Origin: Apiotrichum sp. Y4204
Lineage: Eukaryota; Basidiomycota; Tremellomycetes; Trichosporonales; Trichosporonaceae
Direction of reading: 5' to 3'
Assembly: GCA_025531455.1 (NCBI GenBank)
Contig: JAMYHL010000128.1
Coordinates: 1-64,000 of the forward strand
DNA length: 64,000 bases
Shown here: positions 11,693 through 24,387 of the stretch, one piece after another
How positions within the stretch are numbered: the stretch's first letter is position 1
Layout: every line of letters begins with the position of its first letter
Position numbers and translations under genes: made by a program
The notes under the pieces: model-generated
The model's database searches: none
Seen by the model: only the letters and a program-made list of their open reading frames with translations
Told to the model about the DNA's origin: nothing

Positions 11693-14367
11693 CTACAAGG
11701 TCCACGTCCCGTCCCCGCGCTGCTTCAGCAACTCCTGCCTCCGCGCGGTTGCAAAGAACGCGGCGAGTTCATCGGTCGTCAGATCGTAATCTCTAACATT
11801 GAGGAGGGCGCGGTGTATCGTCTCGATGGTCTGCGGGCCCAAATTGGTGAGTAGACCTTTCATGTACTGTCATTAGCACCTGAATTAAATGTCATCATCC
11901 GTGGCTCACCGTCCAGTACTGGGCTCCCTTTGCTGCCCTTGCCTCATCCACGCCAGTGAATGCGGGTGCCGTGCTCTGCACAACATATGCTGTCATCAGC
12001 TCAGTGCTTTCACCCAATAAGGACTTACAACGATCGCTGTCCCCTTCTAGCACTTCCATCAGTCGCCAAGCGCCCCCATCTTCTTTGAGCACGCCAAACC
12101 CAGCCCAAACCGCCAGCGCTCCACGCAGCAAAAACTCGTCGATTGTAAGTGCACTCATCAGCTCGTCTTCGGTCCAACGATCTTTCCCTTCGAAGAGCTC
12201 CACAACGGCAGCTTCAAGCGGCGTGACTTGCACATTAACGACGCGGTCCTCGAGTTCCAGCCGAACGCCCACTTTGCCCATCTCTTGGATCCAACGCAAG
12301 CGCTTGTCCGGTTTGAAGTAATGGAACGCAGCTTCGTACTCCTTTTGCGCGGCCGCGAGCTTAGCTGTGAGATGGAACGACGATGGCGGAATGGCAGGCC
12401 AGAACATGCGCGAGATGATAAGTGGATGAACAACAGAGTTGATGTCGCCATGTACGTGATCGTCAATGCGCTTCGAGTCTGCCATGTCCTTGAGCATGAC
12501 GTCGCAGACGTGCAGGGCTTCCTCGCCAAACCGGAGCTTGAGCAGTTCGATTGTCCGAAGCTGGCGTCAGATATACTGTTGCGCTGGATACTCACCTCCT
12601 TGACAGAATCATAGTCATCTATAGCCAACAGGCGCATGGCGAGGTACGACTGCAGCTCCTCGACGATCACCTCTCGTGTCTCGTAGATGCTGACCAAAGT
12701 GGCAACAATATCTGCTGTTTTACCAGTACGGAATTCTGAGGTCAGTGATAAGTTCACTCTCGTAACCAACCTGGGGCAGCATCAATCGGTTCGGGTTCCC
12801 ATTTCGCGTCCCAGAATCTCTCCACTGTGGGATCGTTCGTGGCACCCAACGGTTCAGCGGTCTCGTTCTCGTCTTGCAAGTCCTCCACCTCGACGAGAGT
12901 AGCGACTATACAGCGAATGGTGTCTGGCCGGTCACGTAGATGGCGACGGATAGGTTCGGCTACCTTGTGTAACAGCACGCCAACGGGGTCAAGAATGCGG
13001 AGACAGCGAATGGTTGAGATGTACTGAGCAATGACGTCCTTGGTCTCGGCTCCGGGATGCAGCAAGCGCTTCAGATTTCTGTCATGAGCTCATCGCCAAG
13101 TAAAGGTAATACTCACGCTGCTCGAAGCTTGTCGACAAGAACGTTCCGCTGGTCGACGCGGGCAAGGCATTCCTGCGGTCAGATTGAATTCCGCATGTAC
13201 TCACTCGGAGGTCCTCTAGAGCCGCCAGAGATTCGGGAAAATCCACAATAATATCGAACAGTTCGTCCGTCCTGATCATTAGACAATACGAAATGACTGC
13301 ACACAAACCTAATTTCGAAGAGAGCTCGACACAAGTAGTAGTCGAACCTTGAGTACACTGAGCGCAGCATTGACTGGGGATTGTCATGAGCTATTGTCAG
13401 TTTGGAGCATAGTCCTGAACCTTACTGTCAAATACACCAGACATCCATGGCACCACTGTCTCAGACAACCGCTTCCGCGCAGCAGCGAGCCGTTGCTCTT
13501 CCCACCCCATCGCAGCCTCTTCACGCGCAATCCTTTCGATTTCCTCATACGCCACGCGCAACAGAGTCGTAGAGTATCGAGGAAGAACAGTAAGGCGATG
13601 AAGATGAGGCGACGGCGCAACTAAACGTCTCTTTCCACCAGGTAGTGCTGATTGCGTTTCGTCGTTCTGCGTTTCCACTTCACGATCGAGTGACATGGTG
13701 AGAAAGTTGCGAAAGTCTTCCGGAAAGCTCTGAGGGACGAAGGAGTAGAACAAATGTTGGAATAATGTCGTGTATGTAGTCATCACACTTTGACTTGATC
13801 GTTAGCTGGATCTTTCATTCTATCACCTACTCTTCGAAGGCGCGCATGGGTGCCGCCCAGGCGCGTTGCCATTGCACTGCACGATCGAGCAGCTCAGAGA
13901 CAATGGCTTGCAGTCTCAAGTCACCTTCGTCCAAGGACTAAGAGTTAAGTGCAACGTCCATAAAGAGAGGAGGTGACTTACCTCGATGGCAGAGAAGTAG
14001 CGGGCGAGATCGTCGCGGACCAGCTGGAATTTAGCCTCCAGGATGTCCAGCGCGTCAATCAGGAGGGAGCCAAGCTCGCCGCCCTGCTTGAGGACATCAA
14101 ATGCCCTGGAAACATCCTTCGTCACTGCGATTAGCAGGTATCCCACCCCATGAGTGACTTTAAGAACGCACAATGTCGACGGGTAGGACAGGTGTCGGTT
14201 GGTGTTAGAAATGCGCGTGCGACATCAGATGCCTATTGGTTAGAATATCCCCGTCAACCGTCGTGCTCCAGCAAACTTACGCGCGCAATGTTGTTGGACC
14301 ACAGCTGGCCTTGACTTGAGGTCGCGATGGAATCCCACGCTCCTGCTGCCGCTTCGAGACTCCTCAT
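11693..14367 (-). CDS. APC2: Anaphase-promoting complex subunit 2 (cullin-like)
   Basis: APC2 is the cullin scaffold of the APC/C ubiquitin ligase that drives mitotic exit; it holds the RING subunit Apc11. In order from the N terminus: helical cullin-repeat segments, VERFWDAKWEPEPIDAAPGW, then the cullin homology domain with TADIVATLVSIYETREV, VEELQSYLAMRLL, the segment HPLIISRMFWPAIP and EYEAAFHYFKPDKRLRW. The C-terminal winged helix has YMKGLLTNLGPQTIETIHRA and LTTDELAAFFATARRQELL, ending GDGTWTL at 11693-11695. Many short introns interrupt it. The start at 14367 (MRSLEAAAGAWDS) is the first Met in frame with the well-supported exons; an upstream exon is possible. Family assignment is strong; exon edges in the N-terminal half are less certain. 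Confidence 0.88.
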
Positions 14368-14544
14368 TGAACGCTGAGAGTGTAGTAAGAAGAACAGTAG
14401 CGAGTGCAGAAATTGTTGGTCTACATATGACGTTTTTTGTTTGTCCCATTGAAGACCATTCAGATGCGTTGATGGATGCTCGGAATCATTCTATCATTCT
14501 AGTTCCGACATCATCACGCGCGAAGCACGTTTAGCGATCATGCC

Positions 14545-14576
14545 ATCCAAATATCCAAATATCCAGATATCCAAAT
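14545..14576. repeat. Four 8-bp tandem units (atccaaat) in an AT-rich patch
   Basis: Four units of atccaaat (one with a G change) run head to tail, followed by degenerate AT-rich copies to about 14660. This composition is unlike the GC-rich surroundings. Confidence 0.8.
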
Positions 14577-17270
14577 ATCAAATATTCAATTGTCCAAATA
14601 TTCTAAAGTATCTAGGGCAATATTCAATAATCCATTATCCAAATCCAATCTCAACAATCAACAAATCAACAGCGGACTCACGCAGTAGCGGATCACCAGA
14701 AGCACGACGATCAGGGCCAGCACAGAGTGTAGCCAGTCCGTGCGGTGCAGCATACGCAGTGTCTGTGATCTATGAGCTATGATCTATGTTCTGACATGTG
14801 ACAGCTGAACTCGCCAACATGCGCCAACACCTCTAATATTTTAATATTCTAATCCCCTGCGAAAACAGAGTGAGTGGCGTATGCCGGTCAGAATGCCGTT
14901 GCCGCCAAGTGCCAAAAAATCAATCTCATGCCCCTTTGAGTTTTCAGAGTCAAGCACGGTCATCGTGGTCGGGATACCGGTAGCCACTACTAACACCGCT
15001 GACCACGCAGGCGACCAAGGCATTCTAGGACAACTTTGGTAAGATTCCAAGATGCCTCTCGCGGATCGGATCCGATCTGCATGCCGAGTGGTCGAAGCAT
15101 TTGCTGCACTGCTTTCGAATCTTCCTTCGTGGCACGGCGAACAGAGAGTAAATAATCATCTCAAAGCCGGCAGAGCCTGCCGAGCGTCAGCCAAGACGAG
15201 ACGTTAGCCAAGCGTCGCGACTGTCGCTGGGCGTCACACATGTCACATTTGGCGCCGAACGTGATGACAGGGTGATACACGACTGCGTAACAGGGTTGGA
15301 CAGGGGTCTCGATACGGCATAAAACAAGCACTCGCGTCTGGCGCGTCTGGGGCACTGGGCAAATCAGGGGATCAGGGGCCGCCACAACACCACCACACGA
15401 CCTGTACAATTCGATCGCCATACACAAGTCCGTCATCAACGGCTCCGCAGCCTGTCCAAGTGCGCACGCTTCTCACTCCGAGTCGTCATGGGAACGACCG
15501 GAATGGCTGACTCTACACAGCGCGATGGACGCTGTTGGAGGACAGATTAGCTCAAGATGGCTGTCAACCCGACCAGCTTCTGGCGATATCAGGTGCTATC
15601 AACCCCGGGATCCGCTTGCTAGCACCCTGTCATCAACTAGTAACTAGGGTATGTGATTCGCATGTGCACCCCCATTGCGCGTTCGCGCGGGCACATTCCA
15701 GCGGTGACAAGGGGAGGTTTATCAAGTATCACACATCGATGATCGATGCACAGTTCTTACACACATACTGTCCAGCACAGGCCGGCATGATAGATATCGA
15801 CAATACGAAGGTCTGAGGCGACCGACATTCTTGAACCTCGCACGCCCCTGTCGTACAGTTACGTCATGTCGAGACCGGTGAGGCAGGTGTGTGCTCATGT
15901 ATGAAGACGACTTATGGTGGCCGAGCGCTCCATTGCTGAACACCATGAATGGGTAGAACAGTGCCCGATTGTGTGTATCGTGTAGATTTTGCGCAATGTG
16001 AGACTTGGCTACTTACGAGATACTTGGTTTTCATCTCGTTTCTAGCCTTCCGGGATCTCCACATTATTCGTCCATGAGTAATTTGAGCCCTCTCAGTTCC
16101 TTGCACCTCTGTATCATGCAACAGACTGTGGCAGGCAGTCATATCGACCATATCCACGATCCACGAGCGCCATTCACGTCCACCATCGTTGGGACACTGG
16201 GGATGCTGCCACACAGGGGAAGGCCCTTTTCCCCAGTTCGATGGCAGTCGATTCCCCTTAAATCCAGTTAGAGGGTGGGAGGGGGCGGGTCACCCGTATA
16301 AGGGAAGTAGTCGACACCTCGTAATGCCAAGCGCCAAGCGCATGCAATTGTGGCAGTTGCGTGAACCTGTCCTCTCTTCTCAATCTGCAGGAATCCATAC
16401 AACTGCCGATAGGAATCCCCCACCCGCACCAAAGACAGATGGGTCTCAGGTCTCGGGGGTCTTGGGCGGCCTCTTGCTCCTCTGACCACCGACAGGCGAC
16501 AGGCCGACAGGAAGCCATGACACTCGGGACCCTTCCTTAAACTACCAGGCACCGCGCCAACGGTCTCTGGCTTCAGCCTTGTACGGCACAGCCAGCAAGG
16601 TCACACATGAGGTTTACGGCAAAGCAGCCGCAACAGCCGCACGGCGCACCGTTTATGGACAGCTTCGGCCAAGAGATCGCCAGAGAGGCCCTCTGACTGA
16701 TGGGGTAAGGCAATTTTTTTTTTTTTTTTTTTCTTTTTTTTTTCCCCGTGGTTTGTTATTTTTGTTTGAGAGAGGCAGTGCTGCTCTGTGCCTGGCATGC
16801 CTAGTGTTTGTGGGCAGCTTGGCTCCTGTGTCATCCTACAAGCCGCAAGGGCCGCGCTCCCTGAAGATTGTTAGCTGCTACGCAATGCGCAGAACCGGGT
16901 GCCCATCCCTGTCCCATCCCGAGAAGGAAGCAATCACGGGCGTAGTATGATGAGGAGAGTATGATGAGTAAAAAAAGTAAAGCACAGCAAACGCAGCCGC
17001 GCAGTCCCCCGGATTCGTGAGTTCAAGCGTGGCATACACACGTACCTACGAAGGCCATTAAGCCACGAAGTGCTGGAGCGTCACGTCCTCTGTCGAGCTT
17101 TGTGTTTGGTGCTGGCCACGCGCCCCCTTGGCGTGGATCCCTGGCCCTGTACCCCTGTATAGTTTGCCACAAGATCTACCGGCGTCCACGCCGCAGGGCA
17201 GGCAAACAGAGGGGCCTGCTGCGGAAACTGTACTGCACGCCATCCACCAATATGCTCATCTCCACTTATA

Positions 17271-17273
<3 letters not shown>

Positions 17274-17307
<34 letters not shown>
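17274..17307. repeat. 34-base poly-T tract
   Basis: Uninterrupted T run. A second T tract of about 30 bases lies at 16714-16743. The flanks of the two do not match each other. Confidence 0.85.
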
Positions 17308-18620
17308 CTGGCTTGTTCCCCGCTCATGCTGTTGTTTTGCCTTCCCTTTTTGCGCCATCAGCCCCTCAGCAGCATGGCAGTCGTGGTCTGGCCGATATGC
17401 AGAACCTGAAGTCACAGAAGGTGCCGTGCGTGCGCAAGCCAAGGCCGGCCACCAAGGGGCTGTTTCTACCGCTTGTCAGAGTCCACAGTGCAAAAAAGTG
17501 TGCGTGCGCCTTTGCCGCAGGAGCCACAGGAGCCACAGGAGTACAGGAGCCTGCGTTTGTATGGGAATGAACCTCCGTAGTAACAATTGGTAATTTTAAT
17601 TACAGTATGTGTTCAAATAGGCCGCCCACGATTTGTAGTGGCCTGTTGAAGTGTTGTAGTCCAGTGCAGCTCGGGTTGCAGCCCTTGCACCCCCCCCCCC
17701 CCCCTGTGTACCCTCTTCCGAGGAAGCTTTCAGGTTCTCTTCCTCCGCGCCGACCGCGCCCCGCCCCAACAACACCGCCTGTTCACGATCCTGCGCGTGC
17801 CTACGCGCCATCCAGCAGACCCATGACCCACCAACCCGACCACCACACTTTTTGTGTTGCTGTCCCCCCGATCCCAGATCCCAGAGCTCTAGAGCTGCAT
17901 TTGCTGTTGCTGCTGCGTGGACGACGAAATCAACACACCACACCACACCCACACCACCCACATCTACACTTGCACCAACCACCGAGCACCTCACCCAACC
18001 ACCCACCTTCGGCCAGCCATCTTTTGCATCCAACACACTACCATCACACTTTACCACCTCCCTCCTCACCTTCCTCCACACCCTCCCCCATCCTCCGCCC
18101 TCACCCTACCCCCTCCCTCTTTCGTCCCTTCTCCTTTGGCCCGACGCCGTTCCCCTCTCCTCCCACTTCCTCCCCCTCCTCCCTTTCCCGCCGCCCCTCC
18201 ACCGTCACGGCTGCAACTTGTTTGTCGCCATCACTCATATTCCCATCGCTGTCTGGCACACAACGACGCCCCGCTGTCTTGTTTCTGGACATTACGCCCA
18301 GCGTTCACATCCTCTTCCTTGACGTCTCTTTTGTGGACGTTTTCGGCCGACCTCCCGGCTACCGTATTTCAGTTATCAAGCGCTGCGGTTGTTAGGGCAC
18401 GTCTCGACCCAACCGCCCTCACTGTAAAAACCGCATCACAGTGTGCAGCTCCCCGCACCCATTGGGCTTCTCATCTATTGTTCATCCTGCATCGACTATC
18501 ACCCCGATACACCTCTGGACGTCTGCCCTAGTGGTTATCCCAGGAAGTATCTAGATCACACTCTAAGGTGCATCAGATCTAACCCACCGTGTAAAGTGGA
18601 ACTGGGGACAACTAGTAAAA

Positions 18621-18890
18621 GTGAGTGTAAGGCTTACTATCTGCTGCGCGCTGCGCGCTGGGTGCTGTGTGTGTTTGCTGTTTGTGCGGCTTCGAACAGC
18701 TATGCTCATTGGGCGGTGCTCGGCTGCTGTCGATTGTCGCCAGCACCGCTCTCTGCCCGGACGGAGCTCTTTTGACACTTAACGGCCAAACCACGGCCAA
18801 ACACGCCAAATCCTTCCATCGCTGTCGTTAGCACGCGCCACTCAGATATCAACCTTAAACATCATCGTATCATTCTTGCTGACTAGACAG
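18621..18890 (+). promoter_or_regulatory. Candidate 5' UTR intron of FKS1
   Basis: A good donor (GTGAGTGTAA at 18621) and an acceptor with branch point (gctgactagacag ending at 18890) lie 10 nt before the FKS1 ATG. Removing the 270 nt would join a CT-rich leader to the start codon. Transcript evidence is lacking. Confidence 0.45.
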
Positions 18891-18900
18891 TACAACCATC

Positions 18901-21900
18901 ATGTCCGGCTATCCCAATGAGGGGCCGCGGCCGTCCAACTATTCGGCCAATTCAGGCTCGACAACGGACCCGTTCAACCCTCCACAGCTCCCTTACGATG
19001 GCGCTCCGCCTGGTGGCATGCCTGCCGGTACTGGTCAGCCATACCAGTATTACGACAATGACTCGGATCTTGGCGCCCGTTACGAAGGTGGTGGCATGGC
19101 CCGCGAGACCTGGGGCAGTGAAAGTGGATGGTCAGGCAATGGTGAGCCTTTGTGTCGATGGGTTTAGAAACAACGCTGATTTCCGGCAGATCACGCCGCG
19201 TACCCTTCGTCGGAACAGTCGCACCAGCAGGGGTACCCGTCGCGCGCTTCGTCCCCTACTTATGAAGGGAGCAAGGACGGCCACCGCGGTCGTGAGCCAT
19301 ACGTGAGTGATCTCCGTTAATGAAGATGCATCTAACGATGAACAGCCGGCGTGGACCCAAGAGGCAAACATTCCTCTCTCGAAGGAGGAGATCGAGGATG
19401 TTCTGATTGATCTGGCCAATAAGTTTGGTTTCCAGAAGGACTCTTGTCGGAACATTTACGACTTCCTCATGATCCAGCTGGACTCGCGTGCTTCTCGCAT
19501 GACCCCGAACCAGGCACTCCTTACGCTTCACGCCGATTACATTGGTGGAGAGGCCGCGAACTACCGCAAGTGGTACTTCGCCGCTCAACTCGATCTCGAC
19601 GACGCCATCGGTGCATCAAACAACCCAGGTCTTGCCCGTGTTCGTTCAGTTGCTCGCCGTGGTGGCAAAAACGCCCCGCCTGTGACTGCTCGTGAGAAGT
19701 CGCTCGACTCGGCGACCCAGCGCTGGCGCACGGCTATGAACAACATGAGCCAATACGACCGTCTTCGCCAGGTCGCTCTCTACCTTCTCTGCTGGGGTGA
19801 GGCTGCCCAAATTCGTTTCATGCCTGAATGCTTGTGCTTCATCTTCAAGTGTGCCGATGACTACTACCGCTCCCCCGAGTGCCAGAACCGCATGGATGCC
19901 GTACCCGAGGGCCTGTACCTGCGTGCAGTTGTCAAGCCCATCTACAATTTCCTTCGTGACCAGGGTTATGAGGTCGTTGACGGCAAATTCCTCCGTCGTG
20001 AGCGCGACCACGACAAGATTATTGGATATGACGACGTCAATCAGCTCTTCTGGTACCCCGAAGGTATTGCAAAGATTATCCTCCAGGACAAGAAGCGCCT
20101 CGTCGACTTCGCTCCCGCTCAGCGCTTTATGATGTTCGACCGCGTCGACTGGCAGAGCGTTTTCTTCAAGACTTATCTTGAGAAGCGTTCCTTCGTTCAC
20201 CTGCTCGTCAACTTCAACCGTATCTGGGTTCTCCACATTTCCGTCTTCTGGTTCTACACCGCCTACAACGCTCCTAAGATTTACGCGCCGAAGAACAAGA
20301 TTGACCCGACCAAACCCATGCAGATCTCAATGTCGGCCCTTGGAGGTGCCGTTGCAACTATTATCATGATCCTCGCCACACTTGCCGAGTTCAGCTACAT
20401 TCCAACCTCGTGGAACAACACATCGCACCTCACCGGTCGCCTGCTATTCCTTGCGGTTATCCTGTTCCTGACCCTGGCCCCTTCCATATACATCGCCTTC
20501 TTCAACCAGGACAGCACGCTCTCCATGATCTTTGCCATCATCCAGATCTGCGTTGGTATCGTGGCCACGATCGTATTCAGTGTCATACCGTCGGGAAGGA
20601 TGTTTGGTGACCGTGTTGCTGGCAAGGCCCGCAAGTATCTCGCCAACCAAACGTTTACGGCCTCATACCCAAGCCTGTCTATGGGTGCACGTGGCGCCTC
20701 AATCCTGCTTTGGGTTCTCATTTTCGGCTGCAAGTTTGCGGAATCATACTTCTTCCTCACTTTGTCGTTCCGTGATCCCATCAAGGTCATGACGGGAATG
20801 AAGATCCAGGTCTGCGAGGACAAGGTCTTCGGCCGCGCACTGTGCGAGAACCAGGCGGCGTTCACTTTGGCGGTCATGTTCGTTATGGACCTTACACTGT
20901 TCTTCCTTGACACGTTCCTTTGGTACGTCATCTGGAACACCATCTTCTCGATTGCCCGCTCCTTTGCTATTGGCATGAGCATCTGGACGCCCTGGAAGGA
21001 CATTTTCTCGCGCCTTCCCAAGCGTGTTTACGCCAAGATTCTCGCCACCACCGAAATGGAAGTCAAGTACAAGCCCAAGGTTCTTGTTTCTCAGGTTTGG
21101 AACGCCATCATCATCTCGATGTACCGTGAGCACCTGCTCTCCATCGACCACGTGCAGCGCCTTCTCTACCACCAGGTTGCCTCTGACCAGCCTGGCAAGC
21201 GTACGCTCCGCGCCCCCGCGTTTTTCATCTCCCAGGGCACTAAGACCACTGGCCACAAAATGGAGTTCTTCCCCAAGGGCTCGGAGGCTGAGCGCCGTAT
21301 TTCGTTCTTTGCTCAGTCGCTCACCACCACGCTCCCCCAGCCTGTTCCCGTCGAGTCCATGCCCACCTTCACCGTCCTTGTTCCGCACTACTCTGAGAAG
21401 ATTCTGCTTTCGCTGCGTGAGATCATCCGTGAGGAGGACCAGAACACGCGTGTCACTCTTCTCGAGTACCTCAAGCAGCTGCACCCGGTCGAGTGGGACA
21501 ACTTCGTGAAGGACACCAAGATTCTCGCCGAGGAGTCGCAGATGTTCAACCCAAACAACCCCTTCGCCAGCGACGAAAAGGAGAGCAAGCGCGCTGATGA
21601 TATTCCATTCTACACCGTCGGTTTCAAGTCGGCTGCGCCCGAGTACACCCTTCGTACACGTATCTGGGCTTCGCTCCGTGCTCAGACGCTGTACCGCACT
21701 GTCTCCGGCTTCATGAACTACTCGAAGGCCATCAAGCTCCTCTACCGTGTCGAGAACCCCGAAGTTGTTCAGCTCTTTGGTGGCAACACCGATCACCTTG
21801 AGCGGGAACTTGAGAGCATGGCCCGCCGCAAATTCAAGTTTGTCGTTTCCATGCAGCGCTACTCCAAGTTCAACAAGGAGGAGCACGAGAACGCTGAATT

Positions 21901-24387
21901 CCTTCTGCGTGCCTACCCCGACCTCCAAATTGCCTACCTCGATGAAGAGCCTGCGACGAAGGAGGGCGGCGAGACTCGCATCTTCTCGGCTCTTATCGAC
22001 GGTCACTCTGAGATTATGCTCAACGGTCGTCGTCGTCCCAAGTTCCGCATCGAGCTCCCTGGCAACCCGATTCTTGGAGACGGCAAGTCCGACAACCAGA
22101 ATCACGCTATCGTTTTCTACCGTGGAGAGTACTTGCAGCTGGTCGACGCCAACCAGGACAACTACCTCGAGGAGTGCCTCAAAATCCGTAACGTCCTCGG
22201 CGAGTTTGAGGAGTTCCAGGTTTCGGCTCAGTCTCCGTATGCTGCCAACGGCCACCGCGACTTCAAGAAGTACCCCGTTGCCATTGTCGGTGCCCGCGAG
22301 TACATTTTCTCTGAGAACATTGGTATCCTTGGCGACATTGCCGCTGGCAAGGAGCAAACTTTCGGTACTCTTACAGCTCGTTCGCTTTCGTTCATCGGTG
22401 GCAAGCTTCACTACGGTCACCCCGATTTCCTTAACGCCATCTTCATGACCACTCGTGGTGGTGTCTCCAAAGCTCAAAAGGGTCTACACCTCAACGAGGA
22501 TATTTACGCGGGCATGAACGCCTTTGGCCGCGGTGGTCGTATCAAGCACTCCGAGTACTATCAGTGTGGTAAAGGTCGTGATCTCGGCTTCGGCACGATT
22601 CTCAACTTCCAGACTAAGATTGGTACCGGTATGGGTGAACAGATGCTCTCGCGCGAGTACTACTACCTTGGAACTCAGCTCCCGATGGACCGCTTCCTTA
22701 CCTTCTACTATGGCCACCCTGGTTTCCACATCAACAACATTCTCGTCATGATGTCGGTGCAGGTGTTCATGATCACCCTAATCTTCTTGGGCACTCTCAA
22801 CTCGTCGGTTCGCGTCTGCAAGTACAACTCGCAGGGTGAAATCATGCCAGGTTACTCGGGCTGCTACAACCTCCAGCCTGTGTTCAAGTGGATCAAGCGC
22901 TGTATCATCTCGATCTTCATCGTGTTTTGGATTGCTTTCGTCCCGCTATTCGTCCAGGAACTCACGGAGCGTGGCACTGGTCGTGCGATCATCCGTCTGG
23001 CCAAGCACTTCCTTTCGCTCTCGCCCATTTTCGAGGTGTTCTCGACTCAGATCTACATGCACTCGATTATCAACAACTTGACGTTTGGTGGTGCCCGCTA
23101 CATCGCTACTGGTCGTGGTTTCGCCACCACTCGCATCTCGTTCAGCATCCTCTATTCGCGTTTCGCCGGTCCCTCCATCTACCTCGGTATCCGCACGCTT
23201 GTTATCCTGCTCTACGTCACGCTTTCGCTCTGGGTCCCTCATCTGATCTACTTCTGGATCACCGTTGTTGGTCTTTGCATTGCGCCCTTCCTTTTCAACC
23301 CTCACCAGTTCTCGTTCAGCGACTTCATCATCGACTACCGCGAGTTCCTCCGCTGGATGTCGCGTGGTAACTCGCGCACTCACGCCAACTCGTGGGTCGG
23401 ATACTGCCGTCTCTCCCGTACGCGTATCACTGGTTTCAAGCGCAAGCGTCTTGGCCTTCCCTCGGAGAAGCTCTCCAGCGACATGCCCCGCGCTCCTTGG
23501 CGTGCTATCATCGTGTCTGAGATCCTTGGCCCAATCTGTCTTGCGATCGTGATGGTCATTTGCTACCTGTTCGTCAAGTCGTTCCCCGACCACGGTACCA
23601 CCGTTCCGGCACTCCTCCGCATTGCCGTCATCGCTCTGGGTCCCATTGTTTGGAACATGGCTCTCCTGCTTGTTCTATTCCTGGTTTCTCTGTTCCTCGG
23701 TCCTTGTCTCAACGGGTGCACCAGCCAGTTCGGTGCCACAATGGCCGCCATGGCCCACTTCGGTGCTGTTCTTGGCATGGTCGCCTTCTTTGAGTTCCTC
23801 TGGTACCTGGAGCTCTGGAACGCTTCGCACACCGTTCTCGGTATTATTGCGGTTGTTGCCGTTCAGCGTGCCATCTTCAAGGTGCTCATTGCGCTGTTCC
23901 TCTCGCGTGAATTCAAGCACGATGAAACGAACCGCGCATGGTGGACTGGTGTCTGGTTCAACCGCGGTCTGGGTTCTCACGTCCTCTCCCAGCCGGCTCG
24001 TGAATTCATCGTCAAGACGATCGAGATGGGTCTCTACTCGGCCGATTTCATTGCCTGCCACCTGCTCCTGTTCCTCCTCTCCTTCCCCATGCTCATCCCC
24101 TTCTTCGACCGCCTCCACGCAACCATGCTCTTCTGGCTCTCGCCAAGCCAGCAGATCCGCCCGCCAATCTACTCGCTCCGTCAGCGCAAGCAGCGCCGAA
24201 AGATTGTTTTCAAGTGTGAGTACACACGTGTTCAACCCCTCATCCGGCCAGATCAACTGACTTTCCAGACTCGCTCATCTACATCATCATCCAGGGATGC
24301 TTCATTGCGCTCATCGTCGTCCCCATCATCTTCAAGGTGGCGCTTAAGTGGACACCGAACGGCCCGCCTTTTAACGGTGCCATCTAA
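18901..24387 (+). CDS. FKS1: 1,3-beta-D-glucan synthase catalytic subunit
   Basis: This plasma-membrane enzyme polymerises UDP-glucose into cell-wall 1,3-beta-glucan under Rho1 control and is the echinocandin target. Four exons (18901-19141, 19190-19302, 19346-24215, 24269-24387) give 5343 nt, 1780 residues, close to the family's usual 1700-1900. The N terminus is a Gly/Pro/Ser/Tyr-rich cytosolic tail. The FKS1 N-terminal domain follows (KEEIEDVLIDLANKFGFQKD), then a first membrane block, the large central glucan-synthase domain (TFTVLVPHYSEKI, EYLKQLHPVEWDNF, NEDIYAGMNAFGRGG) and the C-terminal membrane block. Hot-spot 1 reads FLTLSFRDP (residues 588-596), and the region equivalent to hot-spot 2 reads FKWIKRCI (about 1298). 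Codon use is strongly biased toward C-ending codons, consistent with high expression. Long antisense frames inside it are shadows. Confidence 0.97.

Larger units (their letters stand above)
14368..18900. other. 4.5-kb intergenic region with homopolymer tracts and FKS1 leader
   Basis: No coding gene is supported. It contains an AT-rich repeat patch (14545-14660), a T tract broken by one C (16714-16743), a 34-base T run (17274-17307) and a 15-base C run (17690-17704). A strongly pyrimidine-rich 17.7-18.4 kb stretch follows, probably the FKS1 promoter and leader. Frames in the C/T-rich part read as Pro/Ser/His-rich protein and look spurious. Confidence 0.55.

Noticed and set aside
16714..17307. 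Two long poly-T tracts as tails of retroposed elements on the minus strand
   Set aside because: The sequences next to the two tracts do not match each other, and I found no target-site duplications or reverse-transcriptase remnants.
17607..18531. Pro/His/Ser-rich frames of 150-260 codons in the FKS1 upstream region
   Set aside because: They come from C/T-rich sequence read in all three frames. None has splice-supported continuation or recognisable domains.
20744..22477. 577-codon open frame antisense to FKS1, plus several others of 100-215 codons
   Set aside because: They mirror the strongly C/G-ending codon use of FKS1; a frame with few stops on the opposite strand is expected there. No motif or start context supports them.
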